DNA of 7,012 nucleotides from contig CATYYP010000098.1 in NCBI GenBank assembly GCA_958415245.1, positions 1 to 7,012 on the forward strand, in the 5' to 3' direction. The position numbers were made by a program, and so were the translations under genes. This DNA is from Schaalia odontolytica (GTDB lineage: Bacteria; Actinomycetota; Actinomycetes; Actinomycetales; Actinomycetaceae). Positions 6,139 to 7,012 of this stretch are shown one piece after another. The notes beneath the pieces were generated by a model, which made no database searches, was not told where the DNA came from, and saw nothing but the letters and a program-made list of their open reading frames with translations. Position 1 is the first letter of the stretch, and every line of letters starts with the position of its first letter.

Positions 6139-6184
6139 GAACCGGCGCAACCCGCGGCCAGTGTGGCCGGAGTTACGCCGGTTC
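6139..6184 (-). terminator. Compound hairpin terminator of the DUF1469-DUF3618 operon
   Basis: An outer 9-bp stem, GAACCGGCG at 6139-6147 with CGCCGGTTC at 6176-6184, encloses an inner 6-bp hairpin, CGGCCA at 6155-6160 with TGGCCG at 6164-6169 around a three-base loop. On the minus strand the structure begins 14 bases after the DUF3618 stop and is followed by TGTTTCCCC. Position and trailing T-run support a transcription terminator; a small structured RNA is an alternative. Confidence 0.65.
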
Positions 6185-6198
6185 GCGTCAGTTGGTGC

Positions 6199-6627
6199 TT
6201 ACAGGGCCTCGGTGACGTCGGACTTGAGGGCCTGAAGCGTGTGTGCGGCGGCCTCGCGGGCTGCGCGGCGGGCTTCGCGACGGGAGCGACGCGACGAGCG
6301 GGTCGCCAGCAGGACGATCACGCCGATGGCGCCGACCGCGGACAGGGCGACGATGCCGACCTTCTTAATGGCCTCGGCGTTACCGCCGGCGGCGTCCTGC
6401 AGGGTCAGCGACGCGGACTGCTTGAAGGAGGCGAAGCGGGCGCTGGCCTCTTCCTTCGCCTCCTGGGCGAGGGCGGCGGGCTGGACGCGCGCGTACAGCT
6501 GGTCAATCGTGGCGGCGAGCTCGGCGCGCTGACGCTCGAGGTCGGCGGTGATCTGAGCTTCCGTGCGAGGCTCGGCGGGGGCGGCCTCGCCGACGGTCAC
6601 GTTACGCGTATCGAGGTTGGTGCTCAC
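6199..6627 (-). CDS. DUF3618 family membrane protein
   Basis: This is a 142-residue protein. Residues 21-50 (R-T-E-A-Q-I, then L-E-R-Q-R-A-E-L and D-Q-L) fit the DUF3618 signature, probably an amphipathic helix. A helical stretch continues to about residue 88, one transmembrane helix spans 89-108, and a dense Arg run (110-124) follows, which by the positive-inside rule should keep the C-terminus in the cytoplasm. Function is unknown; the family is common in actinobacteria beside holin-like membrane proteins and a cell-envelope role is inference. The GTG start at 6627 overlaps the upstream stop as GTGA, and the DUF3618 signature follows at once. The frame is open upstream of this GTG, but those residues are Arg/Pro-rich and lie antisense-like within the upstream gene, so a longer start is unlikely. 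Confidence 0.85.
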   Translation of the reverse strand: MSTNLDTRNVTVGEAAPAEPRTEAQITADLERQRAELAATIDQLYARVQPAALAQEAKEEASARFASFKQSASLTLQDAAGGNAEAIKKVGIVALSAVGAIGVIVLLATRSSRRSRREARRAAREAAAHTLQALKSDVTEAL

Positions 6628-7012
6628 TTGCCCAGTCCCTTCTCGATGGCTTCCTTGGTGGCGGCGACCGACGCGGCCGGGTCGGGGCGGTGGGCCTGCG
6701 CGCTCTTTAGGGAGCTGATGCCCACGAGCGCGAGGATCAGCACGATCAGGAGGAGGATGCCGACGACGATCAGCGACGCCGCCCACGCGGGGACGACGAG
6801 TTCGAGGGCGACCTCGATCGTGTGGAAGACCCAGCCCAGCAGGTAGAGCGCGAAGACCGCGGCGGCCACGAGGAGGCCGATGCCCTTACCGCTCTTGGAC
6901 GCGAAGGCGCGAAGCTTCGCCTTGTTCAGCTCGACCTCGTCGCGGATGATGCTGGAGATCTCGCCGGTGACCGACGCGACCGCCCCGGCCTGGCAGGCCG
7001 AGGCCGATCGGT
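6624..7012 (-). CDS. Holin-like membrane protein, Phage_holin_3_6/DUF1469 family, 5' end outside window
   Basis: This partial gene has 128 readable residues and a stop at 6624-6626. No ATG, GTG or TTG in frame fits the start of the family pattern before the window edge, so it begins beyond 7012. An amphipathic helix with I-R-D-E-V-E-L-N-K-A-K-L (visible residues 22-33) is the usual DUF1469 lead-in to two transmembrane helices at about 44-66 and 73-98, followed by a short cytosolic tail of about 28 residues. A GTG inside the first membrane helix (6867-6869) would give only 81 residues and remove this lead-in, so I reject it. Despite the family name, chromosomal actinobacterial members are not usually phage lysis genes, and nothing phage-like is nearby. 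Its last four bases overlap the DUF3618 start, indicating co-transcription and translational coupling. Confidence 0.85.
   Translation of the reverse strand, partial: RSASACQAGAVASVTGEISSIIRDEVELNKAKLRAFASKSGKGIGLLVAAAVFALYLLGWVFHTIEVALELVVPAWAASLIVVGILLLIVLILALVGISSLKSAQAHRPDPAASVAATKEAIEKGLGK

Noticed and set aside
6049..6846. A 265-codon plus-strand frame opposite the DUF3618 and holin-like genes
   Set aside because: No recognisable domain or ribosome binding site, and it crosses the compound hairpin and both well-supported minus-strand genes.
6624..7012. Prophage remnant suggested by the holin-like protein
   Set aside because: No endolysin, integrase, structural gene or attachment site is visible, and DUF1469 proteins are common housekeeping membrane proteins in actinobacteria.
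1..7012. CRISPR array, insertion sequence, tRNA or rRNA gene
   Set aside because: No regularly spaced repeats, transposase motif, terminal inverted repeats or cloverleaf-like segment was found on reading both strands.

Overview
The window reads as ordinary chromosome from a GC-rich actinobacterium. Base composition is strongly G/C, codons favour G or C at the third position, and DUF3073 and DUF3618 are largely actinobacterial families. The purF, purM, DUF3073 order is also known from mycobacteria. Several details (a Fe-S reductase of the mycobacterial Rv0338c type and low-complexity insertions in enzymes) would fit the Actinomyces/Schaalia group, but that genus-level guess is inference only.

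Layout: (1) bases 1-2508, minus strand, hold a complete 835-residue membrane-anchored iron-sulfur oxidoreductase with a transmembrane N-terminus, two [4Fe-4S] motifs and two cysteine-rich CCG domains. (2) A 176-base divergent spacer follows, with the start signals for both flanking genes. (3) Plus strand purF (about 2685-4256) and purM (4357-5517) are two enzymes of de novo purine synthesis, separated by 100 bases that contain a stem-loop. (4) A convergent spacer (5518-5685) carries a four-copy TGAGC repeat and two strong hairpins, the likely terminators of purM and of the gene opposite. (5) Minus strand 5686-5964 is a DUF3073 protein with a basic head and acidic tail. (6) The 234-base spacer 5965-6198 has a probable DUF3073 promoter, a widely spaced inverted repeat and a compound hairpin terminator. 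(7) Minus strand 6199-6627 is a DUF3618 protein, translationally coupled by a 4-base overlap to a holin-like DUF1469 membrane protein (6624-7012) whose start lies beyond the window.

PurF and PurM catalyse steps 1 and 5 of IMP synthesis. PurF has the cysteines of the Fe-S-containing, propeptide-processed class, so it may be oxygen-sensitive, and its divergent neighbour is a redox protein. No mobile element, CRISPR array, tRNA or rRNA was seen. I found no convincing new system. The most notable items are low-complexity insertions inside two conserved enzymes, one containing an in-frame 57-base-period repeat, and several uncharacterised RNA hairpins and repeats between genes.
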